From Methanimicrococcus sp034006575 (GTDB lineage Archaea > Halobacteriota > Methanosarcinia > Methanosarcinales > Methanosarcinaceae): DNA of 6,130 bases. Position numbers and translations under genes: made by a program. Location: the NCBI GenBank assembly GCA_034006575.1, contig JAVESN010000095.1, positions 1 through 6,130 of the forward strand, read 5' to 3'. This document shows, in pieces, positions 1 to 6,118 of the stretch. A model generated the notes under the pieces. It did no database searches, was not told where the DNA came from, and was given only the letters and a program-made list of their open reading frames with translations. Position 1 is the stretch's first letter. Each line of letters opens with the position of its first letter.

Positions 1-142
1 TAATAGAAGGGAGAAAAGAAAGGATAATAGAAGGGAGAAAAGAAAGGATAATAGAAGGGAGAAAAGAAAGGATAATAGAAGGGAGAAAAGAAAGGATAAT
101 AGAAGGGAGAAAAGAAAGGATAATAGAGAGGAGAAAAGGAGA
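1..142. repeat. 24-bp purine-rich tandem repeat array, cut by left edge
   Basis: Five exact head-to-tail copies of a 24-bp unit begin at 1, 25, 49, 73 and 97. The unit starts TAATAGAAGGGAGAAAAG and ends AAAGGA. A sixth, shorter and diverged copy covers about 121-142. Apart from the two T of TAATAG, the plus strand is entirely purine. The exact identity of the five copies suggests recent expansion or ongoing homogenisation. The first copy starts at base 1, so the array probably continues outside the window. There are no spacers between copies, so it is not a CRISPR. The period is a multiple of three, so expansion would preserve a reading frame through it. Confidence 0.95.
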
Positions 143-202
143 ATGAAAAAAATGACAGATAAAAAAGAATCGCCGATTCACTCAAACGATATATATAAAT
201 AA
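2..202 (+). other. Open frame through the repeat array; possible 3' end of an upstream gene
   Basis: Reading from base 2, the frame is open from the left edge to a TAA at 200-202. It would encode five copies of the octapeptide NRREKRKD, then NREEKRRMKKMTDKKESP and IHSNDIYK. It could be the highly charged C-terminal tail of a protein whose body lies to the left. Alternatively, a 19-residue peptide could start at ATG 143, with a GAGGAG at 128-133 in front of it. Against coding, frame 3 is also open until 146, the composition is that of low-complexity DNA, and no recognisable domain is visible. The end at 202 would leave 19 bp before thiC. I do not assign a function. Confidence 0.2.
189..200 (+). 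promoter_or_regulatory. TATA-box-like sequence upstream of thiC
   Basis: The run ATATATATAAAT lies about 22-33 bp before the thiC ATG and matches the AT-rich form of an archaeal TATA box. Archaeal initiation normally falls about 25 bp downstream of the TATA centre, which here is almost at the ATG. That would give a leaderless or near-leaderless transcript and conflicts with the Shine-Dalgarno-like site at 211-215. No TPP riboswitch core is visible in 1-221. Confidence 0.35.
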
Positions 203-210
203 AAAATGTA

Positions 211-215
211 AGGGA
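211..215 (+). promoter_or_regulatory. Ribosome binding site of thiC
   Basis: AGGGA in the context GTAAGGGAAAG sits six bases before ATG 222. It is a purine-rich anti-16S match at normal spacing and supports this start codon. It is not a full GGAGG. Confidence 0.5.
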
Positions 216-221
216 AAGCAT

Positions 222-1523
222 ATGACGCAAACCACTCTCATGGATGAATGCCGATTCGGAAGAATCGGTGAAACGATTTTAACGGTTGCGAAAGCCGAAC
301 ACATTGCTCCCGAAAAACTTTGTTCGCTTGTGGCCAAAGGGCTTGTGGCGATTCCAAAAAACGCGACTCGCGATACCTTGCCGACCGGAATCGGCAAATA
401 TATGCGCACGAAAATCAACGCCAACATCGGAACGTCCCGCGATTATATGGATGCCGACGATGAAATCAATAAAGCCAAAACAGCGGTTCGATACGGGGCG
501 GACGCGATTATGGATCTCTCAACGGGCGGCGATTTGGACGCGATTCGAAAACGAATTTTATCCGAGATTTCCGTTCCCGTCGGAACCGTTCCGCTTTATG
601 ACGCCGCGGCCACCGCGCCGATGGTTGTGGAGATGACGGCGGATGACATGTTTAACGCGGTTCGCCGCCACGCCGAGCAGGGGGTGGATTTTGTAACCGT
701 CCATTGCGGGATTAATCAAAACACGGTGGACAAATTGATGGCGTCGAACCGAATCACGGGGGTTGTCAGCCGCGGCGGCTCTTTTACGGTGGCGTGGATG
801 AGGCACAACGGGTCTGAGAATCCGTTTTACAAGGAGTTTGATTATTTGCTTGAAATCGCGCGGGAATACGATGTCACGCTCAGCCTCGGAGATGGAATGC
901 GCCCCGGTTGCGTTCACGACGCGGCAGACGCGCCGATGTTTGAAGAAATCCTCGTCCTCGGCGAGCTTGTCAAACGCTCTCGAAAAGCCGGCGTTCAAAC
1001 GTTTGTCGAGGGCCCCGGCCACGTTCCGTTGGACAAAATCGAGATGAGCGTCAAATTCATGAAAGAAACGTGCCACCAAGCGCCGCTTTACCTTCTCGGC
1101 CCGATTGTGACCGACATCGCCCCCGGATTTGACCACATCACCTCCGCGATTGGAGGCGCCATCGCCGGCGCTGCCGGAACCGACTTTTTGTGCATGGTCA
1201 GCCCGTCCGAGCACCTGGCGCTCCCGACCGCGGAGGATATTAAAACCGGAATGCTGACGACACAAATCGCCGCGCACGCGACGGATTTGATCAAAGAGGG
1301 CGTCAAAGAAAAAGCGCAAATGCGCGACAACGCCATGGGACAAGCCCGAAAAGAGCTGGACTGGGAAGCCCAATACCGCCTCGCGATTGACCCCGAGCAC
1401 GCCAAAGCCATCCGAGAATCCCGAAACTCGGAATCAGACGCCTGCTCGATGTGCGGAAACTTATGCGCCATGAAAATCGTGGAAAGAGAAATGGAAAAGG
1501 GAAAAAGAAAAACCGACAATTAA
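222..1523 (+). CDS. thiC: Phosphomethylpyrimidine synthase ThiC
   Basis: ThiC is a cytosolic radical-SAM enzyme that rearranges 5-aminoimidazole ribotide into 4-amino-5-hydroxymethyl-2-methylpyrimidine phosphate, the pyrimidine half of thiamine. The 433-residue protein has the family signatures in order: INANIGTS (65-72), DLSTGGD (98-104), VPVGTVPLY (118-126), SRGGSF (183-188), LSLGDGMRPG (220-229), EGPGHVPLD (263-271), LGPIVTDIAPGFDH (292-305) and SPSEHLALP (327-335). His267 and His331 match the conserved metal-site histidines of the family. The 4Fe-4S cluster cysteines are at the C terminus: C408, C411 and C415 in CSMCGNLC. This CX2CX3C spacing is one residue shorter than in the long bacterial forms but is, as I recall, usual in short ThiC of methanogens and other anaerobes. 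The length fits the short form, which lacks the bacterial N-terminal extension. The start is supported by AGGGA at 211-215. No other thiamine gene is in the window, and the gene appears monocistronic. The tail after the cluster is rich in K and E, and the stop lies inside a short tandem repeat. Confidence 0.97.
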   Translation: MTQTTLMDECRFGRIGETILTVAKAEHIAPEKLCSLVAKGLVAIPKNATRDTLPTGIGKYMRTKINANIGTSRDYMDADDEINKAKTAVRYGADAIMDLSTGGDLDAIRKRILSEISVPVGTVPLYDAAATAPMVVEMTADDMFNAVRRHAEQGVDFVTVHCGINQNTVDKLMASNRITGVVSRGGSFTVAWMRHNGSENPFYKEFDYLLEIAREYDVTLSLGDGMRPGCVHDAADAPMFEEILVLGELVKRSRKAGVQTFVEGPGHVPLDKIEMSVKFMKETCHQAPLYLLGPIVTDIAPGFDHITSAIGGAIAGAAGTDFLCMVSPSEHLALPTAEDIKTGMLTTQIAAHATDLIKEGVKEKAQMRDNAMGQARKELDWEAQYRLAIDPEHAKAIRESRNSESDACSMCGNLCAMKIVEREMEKGKRKTDN

Positions 1524-1567
1524 TCACCGACAACGAATCACGGACAACGAATCACAGACAATGAATC
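1512..1567. repeat. 14-bp tandem repeat, four copies, spanning the thiC stop
   Basis: Four contiguous 14-bp copies lie at 1512-1525, 1526-1539, 1540-1553 and 1554-1567. The consensus is ACNGACAACGAATC, with one to three differences per copy. The first copy encodes the last residues of ThiC (TDN) and its TAA stop. The period is not a multiple of three, so the array cannot be a simple in-frame extension of the protein. Confidence 0.9.
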
Positions 1568-1687
1568 AAAAAGAAAGTCGCATTATCGTTGAAAACACAT
1601 ATAAAGCGAAGACGCAATCGCGACAAATAAGCGGCGCCCAAACAGCGAAACAATCGCCCGTTTCAAAAAATCAAAAAGCGATATCGG

Positions 1688-1728
1688 TTTTTATTGATTT
1701 TTTATTTATTTTCTTTTTATTTATTTTT
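1688..1728 (+). terminator. thiC: T-rich tract, candidate thiC terminator
   Basis: Of 41 bases, nearly all are T, broken by single A, G or C residues, and the tract ends in T5 at 1724-1728. Archaeal RNA polymerase terminates at oligo-U tracts without needing a hairpin, so this is a good candidate for the end of the thiC transcript. It lies about 165 bases past the stop. No strong stem precedes it. Confidence 0.45.
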
Positions 1729-1848
1729 CGTAGTCCTCCTTTTGGAAACCGGACAGGGCATCCGCGGAAAAAAAGTTCGGGCTGTATTTAAGGAATGTTT
1801 GAAAATCTCAAATACGACCGCCCATTTTCGATTTTTTTGTAAGCGAAG

Positions 1849-1980
1849 CGAACAAAAAACAATCGGAAATTTGCGGATTCGACCAAAAAATATCAAATAA
1901 AAAAAGCAGTGGTTTTTTTATTAACGAACAAAAACAATCGGAAATTTGCGGATTTAACCAAAAAATATCAAATAAAAAAA
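1849..1980. repeat. Direct duplication of a 57-bp AT-rich segment
   Basis: Copy 1 (1849-1905) and copy 2 (1925-1980) share CGAACAAAAA, then AATCGGAAATTTGCGGATT, then ACCAAAAAATATCAAATAAA. They differ by one A in a homopolymer and by two substitutions (TTCGACC versus TTTAACC). The copies are separated by 19 bp, giving a period of 76 bp. I see no coding sense and no transposase or terminal inverted repeat. Confidence 0.9.
1896..1922. terminator. A/T inverted repeat, candidate bidirectional terminator
   Basis: AATAAAAAAA (1896-1905) is the exact reverse complement of TTTTTTTATT (1913-1922), with the 7-base loop GCAGTGG between. A transcript from either side would end in a stem whose 3' arm is a U7 run. 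Its position between two convergent genes fits a terminator working in both directions. The stem is all A/T and therefore weak, so the U-run may be the functional part. Confidence 0.4.
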
Positions 1981-2018
1981 TCACTCTCTGTTTTTTCCAT
2001 TTTAGTTTTTTAAATTTT

Positions 2019-2054
2019 GCCGGACAGTTTCGCTGTTTGGCGCGGCTTTTTTTT
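2019..2054 (+). terminator. Hairpin followed by T8, terminator-like
   Basis: GCCGGACAG (2019-2027) can pair with CTGTTTGGC (2033-2041) over nine base pairs, two of them G-U in RNA, around the loop TTTCG. Five bases (GCGGC) follow, then T8 at 2047-2054. It resembles an intrinsic terminator on the plus strand. It lies about 500 bases past thiC, so it would be at most a backup stop for read-through. Confidence 0.35.
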
Positions 2055-2077
2055 GAGTTTGTTGCCGCTGTTTATTA

Positions 2078-2290
2078 GTTTTGCAATTTGGTCAGCGTTT
2101 TCATTTGCAGTTGGTCAGCGTTTTAATTTTGCAGTTTGGTCAGCGTTTTAGTTTTGCAATTTGGTCAGCGTTTTAGTTTTGCAATTGGTCAGCGCTTTAG
2201 TTTTGCAGTTGGTCAGCGTTTTCGTTTTGCAGTTATTCAGCGTTTTCGTTTTGCAGTTGTTCAGCGTTTTGAGTTGCACAGGGTCAACGT
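2078..2290. repeat. 23-25-bp tandem repeat array, nine copies
   Basis: The unit is approximately GTTTTGCAATTTGGTCAGCG followed by TTTTA or TTTTC. The core TCAGCG occurs at 2092, 2115, 2140, 2165, 2189, 2213, 2237 and 2261, and a diverged TCAACG at 2284. The intervals are 23, 25, 25, 24, 24, 24, 24 and 23 bp. Copies differ by single-base changes and by one-base gains or losses, and the last is the most diverged. From 2136 one frame reads as a repeated peptide such as GQRFSFAI, but the 23- and 25-bp units break the frame upstream, so I treat the array as non-coding. There are no spacers, so it is not a CRISPR. Confidence 0.92.
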
Positions 2291-2325
2291 TTTGCATTCT
2301 ACTTGCATCTATTCTTTTTTAGAAC

Positions 2326-2370
2326 AGCCGTTCGCTTCGCGAACGTGGGCACGGCTACCTACCGTCCACG
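2326..2370. other. GC-richer hairpin island inside the spacer
   Basis: CGTTCGC (2329-2335) and GCGAACG (2339-2345) form a perfect 7-bp stem with a 3-base TTC loop. An alternative, partly overlapping stem pairs CGTGG (2344-2348) plus ACGG (2351-2354) with CCGT plus CCACG (2362-2370), with a 2-base bulge and a 7-base loop. The island is clearly richer in G and C than its surroundings and sits between the 24-bp array and the A/C tract. It could be a structured RNA segment, a protein-binding site or the remnant of a dispersed element. The sequence does not decide. Confidence 0.45.
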
Positions 2371-2556
2371 AAAAATCAAAACAAAAACAAAACAAAACAA
2401 ATACAAAACAAATACAAAACAAAACAAAACAAAAAAAACAAAACAAATACAAACAAAACAAAACAAAAACAAAACAAATACAAAACAAAACAAATACAAA
2501 CCAAAACAAAACAAAAAAAACAAATACAAACCAAAAGAAAAAAACAAAAAAAAGAA
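2371..2556 (-). terminator. polC: A/C low-complexity tract; U/G-rich terminator region of polC
   Basis: From 2371 to 2536 the plus strand has no G and consists of A4-5C and CAAATAC words; CAAATAC occurs six times. From 2537 to 2556 it is A-rich with single G and C. On the minus strand this is a long T/G tract that begins within about five bases of the polC stop, so the transcript would enter runs of up to eight U. This fits archaeal oligo-U termination of polC. Its length is far beyond what termination needs and points to simple-repeat expansion. Confidence 0.55.
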
Positions 2557-2560
2557 AAAA

Positions 2561-5500
2561 TCACATAAAATCCGCAAAGGACGTTTTCTTAATGCGGTGG
2601 TTTTCAAAGGTTTGAATGATGTCCTGCTCCAAAAGCTCAATCCGCTCAAGCGTGTATTCCGAAACGTGGTACTTAATCGCGACTTCTTTGGAAACTTCGA
2701 CGTATTTTCGAACCGCGCCTTCGTGGACGGTCAGGATGATGTTTCCGCCGCCGCATTTGGGGCACGTTCCGGTCAGGGGGGGGCGACGGTATTTGGCTTC
2801 GCATTTGATGCACCGAAAAGTCTGTTTGGAAAACGCGCGCAAATTGCCCATGATGTCGGGCAGGAAGTGAGATTTTAAAACCAACTCCGCGACGTCGGAC
2901 TCGTCAACGGCGCGAATTTTTTCGGCCAGCTGAAGCTGAGCTTCCATTTTGTCCATCATCGTATCCAGCGTTTTGTACGCGGAAAACGCGGGCCCTTTGG
3001 CGATATCCGTCGTGGAATGCGTGAACATGAAATTCTCGTATTGATCCGGCGTCTTTAACCGCCCGCTGACCAAATCCATGATTTTTGAAATTTCCGTCGG
3101 GCTCTTGTACTCTTCCGTCGCCAAATAAAACTCATGCGGATACCGCGCGCACATATCGATATTATGCGCCTCCTTATCGATTTCATTCGGATCGATTCGA
3201 ATCGTTAAAACCAACGGCGCGTCCATTTGTCCGCCGCGCTTGTCCGGCAAGTATTCCCGCGAGAAATTCAACATCCCGTCCAGCAGCAGCATCACGCAAT
3301 CCTCATCCCCGTCACAATTTCGCCGCTTGGACGCGTGAAAATAAGGATGTGCAAAACCGACGGAAGCGCTCGTAAACCCAACCAGGCGCCCCAAAACGCC
3401 GGCCGACGTGTGCGGCGCAAGGCCGATGAGCATCACCCCGAGCAAATCATGAATGGAGTCGCACTTGTAATACGCCTCAACCCCGTAATATTTCTCAAGC
3501 AAATCATCCACATACCGCGTCGTTTTGAGCAAATATTCCGCGCAATCGATGGAAACCACCAAATCCTGAACGAACAAACAAACGACTTGATCGTCGCGCG
3601 TTAATTCCTCCCCGCAAATATCTTTTTCATACCCGAGCTTTCTCAAATCCCGCGCCGTGATTCCAAGTTCGTCCGCCCGAATGTGCGTTAACGGAATATC
3701 CGACATATCGTATCGAACGGTGCCGTCCTTGAAAATAAAAACATCATTGAGCGCGCGCAAAATTCCTTTCTCAAGCGGTTCGGGTGTTTTAGAGCGGCTC
3801 ATCAACTCTTTAACACCCTTAATCAAATTGAAATTATCCCGAACGCCCAACCGCTCAATCGCCTCTTTATAAATCGGGCGAAACTCAATCGCTTTTTTCC
3901 GCCCGCCCACCGTCGGCCGTTCACACTTCGGACACACATGGTCGGACGTCTCAATCGCGCAGCGCGGACAAAACAGCCGCTCAATCGTGTACTCCCCGCA
4001 CCCGCACCGCCATTTGTGCGTCTCCCGCCCGCAACGCGGACAAACGCGCATACCGATTTTAATTTCAAACTTCCCGGTCACCGCGTTCATATCCTCGCGG
4101 TATTCCGAAGCGTTGACCAAATTCCGCGTCTTTCCCCCGTGATCGCCAATCGGAAACAACACCTGAGCCGCCGGCGTCATTTTACGAAGCGCCGATTTTT
4201 CGGGCCGCCCCATGCGCGCGCCGATTCGAGACGGAGAGCGCGCTTTTACCGTCATGTTTGAAACCAAGCAAACCATGTCCACCGCCGTTTGCGCCCCGGC
4301 TTTTTGAACCGCTTCAAAAGTCCAGGTTTTAAAAAGAGAATTCCCCTCAACAGACACCCCGAGAGATTTTAAAAGATGAGCCGGCGACTCGATTAAAATT
4401 AAAATCTCCCCCCCGATTTCCCGAACCGAATGCGGAATTAAAATATTTTCAAGTCTGCTCTTCATCCCGCAAGCGACCGCGGAATCATAAGGAAGCGCCA
4501 AATATTTTTTCTCGACTCCCTCACCTCTTTCGGTCTCGCCGCTTTCCACCTCATCCGCGTCTTTATAAAAAAGGATTCGCCCGCTTTCGGCGATAAAAGA
4601 AGCCAGCTCATCCAGCTCTTTGGGATACAAATCATGCCACAAATAATTGAAATCCGGATGAAGCGGAACGCCGAATTCGGCAAAATAAAGAGCGTCCTCT
4701 TCGGAAATATGTTTTAATTTTTCAAATTCGCTCGGCAAAGGAAAACGACCGCCCTCCTTTTGAGGCGCCGGCAATTGATTGAAAATGATTTCATAATCGT
4801 AAAGCCACCACTCAAAACAATACGGAGACGGCATCAAAACATGATTGTTTTCCAAAAAGTCGCCGTAATTGAACAAAATCTCCCCGACATCTATAATATA
4901 CTCCACATCGGGCTTGACTCTTCGCGCCGTAACGTCATCGTCCACCCGAAGCACGTCCCCGTTTTTCAAACGAACCGTCGGCCCTTCAATCGAATCGACC
5001 GCCGCCATTCCGGCCGCTTTTCCGGGCCGCTCCACTTTTAATTGCGTCCCGTTGGTGATGAAATCATCCAAAATAAACATCGACGCGGGGCTGATGCCGG
5101 CGGCGGCAAACGATGTGTTTCGAGAGCGCCCGTATCTGAGACGAAAACCCCCCTCCCGCGACGGGTGAGAAAAGAGAGGCCGCCCCGCAATCAAATCCTG
5201 AATATATTTCGCTTTCGGCTTGACCTTAAGCGTAACCGCCCCGGGCTTTCCGACCGCTTCCGGCGCGTCGTCCCCCTTTTTGTCTTCCGTTTTGGTTCCG
5301 GCAATCAATGTGTCTAAAAACTCCCACCCGTCCATTTTCAGCGTGTCAACGTGTTTTTTCACTTTCGGCGCCTTTAAAATCATGCCTTCCGCAATCACAA
5401 GCGCCATTCCGCCGCGAAGCCGATTTCCTGGAATTTCGGGCAAATTGCGATACCCCTCCACTTCCGCCTCTTCGGTGGAATCCCCGTCAACGCAAACCGG

Positions 5501-6118
5501 ACAATTCTCGACAATCAAACGGATTTCATCGTCCGTCGGAGAATATTGAAGAGAAGAAGTGCGCTTGTAAATGCGAATTTCTTCGGCGTACCGCTCAACC
5601 ACTTCTTTTCTCGGCTTGAACCGATCCAGCCCGATGCTGCGGCGAACGTAATCCCCCACCAAAACCGAAAGCGCTTGAGCGGTTCCGCCGGCGCTTCGAA
5701 TCGGCCCGGAATAATAGATCCTTAAAAATTCGCTCCCGTCATTGTTTTTATCAATCTTGACCTCCGCAATGCCCTCAATCGGCGCGGCGACGACGCCTTC
5801 CGTAATGACCGCCATGGAAACCCGAATCGCCGCGTCCACCGCCGCCTCCCTGTTTTTAAACGCCCCCACTTTTCCTTCGGCGATTTCCTTTCCGATTTGA
5901 AGCGCGGCTTCCTCGCGGTTTTTCCCCTCCTCTTCAATTTCTCGAATACGAGCGGCAACCCCCTTGACGCCGATTAAATTCTCGACGCGGTCCGCCAGAT
6001 CTTTGGCCAAGGGGATTTCAACGTAAGGGTGCGGGTCTTCCCCGCGGGAGCGAGCGATATTTGCAATCTCCATCTCTTTGAGCAATTTCGCTTCAAGCCC
6101 CGCGAAATAGTGTTGCAT
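2561..6118 (-). CDS. polC: DNA polymerase D large subunit DP2 (catalytic)
   Basis: DP2 is the polymerising subunit of the archaeal replicative DNA polymerase D. It works with the exonuclease subunit DP1 (not in this window), PCNA and the primase. The frame encodes 1,185 residues, about the normal length for an intein-free DP2. Visible are the conserved N-terminal block YYSGPIRSAGGTAQALSVLV (135-154), GGFRLRYGRSRNT (323-335), and IGARMGRPEKSALR and FPIGDHGGKTRN in the middle. A cysteine cluster (C693, C696, C705, C707, C717, C720, C729, C732) fits two zinc sites. The catalytic segment is KRRNCDGDED, with D936 and D938 as the expected metal-binding aspartates. A third zinc site is at C1103, C1106, C1119 and C1122. 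The C terminus KTSFADFM resembles a PCNA-interacting box with K in place of Q. Charged linkers at about 275-303 and 520-538 look like lineage-specific insertions. The stop is TGA. The ATG at 6118 is only the first one visible: the frame stays open to the right edge (adding QSDF), no ribosome binding site precedes it, and relatives have more residues before the YF pair. The true start is therefore probably outside the window. Confidence 0.97.
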   Translation of the reverse strand: MQHYFAGLEAKLLKEMEIANIARSRGEDPHPYVEIPLAKDLADRVENLIGVKGVAARIREIEEEGKNREEAALQIGKEIAEGKVGAFKNREAAVDAAIRVSMAVITEGVVAAPIEGIAEVKIDKNNDGSEFLRIYYSGPIRSAGGTAQALSVLVGDYVRRSIGLDRFKPRKEVVERYAEEIRIYKRTSSLQYSPTDDEIRLIVENCPVCVDGDSTEEAEVEGYRNLPEIPGNRLRGGMALVIAEGMILKAPKVKKHVDTLKMDGWEFLDTLIAGTKTEDKKGDDAPEAVGKPGAVTLKVKPKAKYIQDLIAGRPLFSHPSREGGFRLRYGRSRNTSFAAAGISPASMFILDDFITNGTQLKVERPGKAAGMAAVDSIEGPTVRLKNGDVLRVDDDVTARRVKPDVEYIIDVGEILFNYGDFLENNHVLMPSPYCFEWWLYDYEIIFNQLPAPQKEGGRFPLPSEFEKLKHISEEDALYFAEFGVPLHPDFNYLWHDLYPKELDELASFIAESGRILFYKDADEVESGETERGEGVEKKYLALPYDSAVACGMKSRLENILIPHSVREIGGEILILIESPAHLLKSLGVSVEGNSLFKTWTFEAVQKAGAQTAVDMVCLVSNMTVKARSPSRIGARMGRPEKSALRKMTPAAQVLFPIGDHGGKTRNLVNASEYREDMNAVTGKFEIKIGMRVCPRCGRETHKWRCGCGEYTIERLFCPRCAIETSDHVCPKCERPTVGGRKKAIEFRPIYKEAIERLGVRDNFNLIKGVKELMSRSKTPEPLEKGILRALNDVFIFKDGTVRYDMSDIPLTHIRADELGITARDLRKLGYEKDICGEELTRDDQVVCLFVQDLVVSIDCAEYLLKTTRYVDDLLEKYYGVEAYYKCDSIHDLLGVMLIGLAPHTSAGVLGRLVGFTSASVGFAHPYFHASKRRNCDGDEDCVMLLLDGMLNFSREYLPDKRGGQMDAPLVLTIRIDPNEIDKEAHNIDMCARYPHEFYLATEEYKSPTEISKIMDLVSGRLKTPDQYENFMFTHSTTDIAKGPAFSAYKTLDTMMDKMEAQLQLAEKIRAVDESDVAELVLKSHFLPDIMGNLRAFSKQTFRCIKCEAKYRRPPLTGTCPKCGGGNIILTVHEGAVRKYVEVSKEVAIKYHVSEYTLERIELLEQDIIQTFENHRIKKTSFADFM

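Larger units (their letters stand above)
1524..2560. other. Repeat-rich spacer between convergent thiC and polC
   Basis: This 1,037-bp stretch lies between two convergent stop codons and contains no gene I can support. It is strongly AT-rich. In order it holds 14-bp repeats, a T-rich tract, a duplicated 57-bp segment with an A/T hairpin, a hairpin with T8, nine 23-25-bp repeats, a GC-richer hairpin island and a G-less A/C tract. The part not covered by the individual entries (about 1568-1687 and 1729-1848) is unremarkable AT-rich sequence in which I see nothing specific. Small open frames here lack ribosome binding sites, and those crossing the repeats have low-complexity translations. Confidence 0.85.

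Noticed and set aside
1..221. TPP riboswitch upstream of thiC
   Set aside because: The conserved TPP-aptamer words (such as CTGAGA and the paired loop) are absent, and most of the region is a tandem repeat.
558..1400. 280-codon open frame on the minus strand inside thiC
   Set aside because: It lies fully antisense to the unmistakable ThiC frame, its translation matches no family I recognise, and it is explained by codon composition.
1437..1469. Loss of a residue in the ThiC cluster motif (CX2CX3C rather than CX2CX4C)
   Set aside because: As I recall, the shorter spacing is normal in short-form ThiC of methanogens and other anaerobes, so it is not a defect.
1561..1900. Two small overlapping plus-strand frames after thiC
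   Set aside because: They cross the T-rich tract and part of the direct repeat, have no convincing ribosome binding site and no recognisable protein features.
2078..2290. CRISPR array
   Set aside because: Units follow each other directly without spacers and vary in sequence and length. No cas gene is present.
2136..2615. Open frame with repeated QRFSFA peptides and a K/N/Q-rich tail
   Set aside because: It is the translation of the 23-25-bp array and the A/C tract. Unit-length changes break the frame, there is no ribosome binding site, and it runs over the end of polC.
2309..2649. Minus-strand frames rich in F, C, L and V that look like membrane segments
   Set aside because: Their hydrophobicity comes only from translating the T/G-rich simple repeat. 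No start signal or known family is present.
2303..2878. 191-codon plus-strand frame through the A/C tract into polC
   Set aside because: Low-complexity K/Q/N/T sequence followed by antisense of the conserved DP2 C terminus.
3299..3325. Intein at the DP2 active-site motif
   Set aside because: This is a known intein site in some archaea, but the motif NCDGDED is continuous here and the protein has the normal intein-free length.
3085..5619. Many plus-strand frames of 70-125 codons opposite polC
   Set aside because: All are antisense shadows of the continuous DP2 frame, with arginine- and proline-rich translations and no family resemblance.
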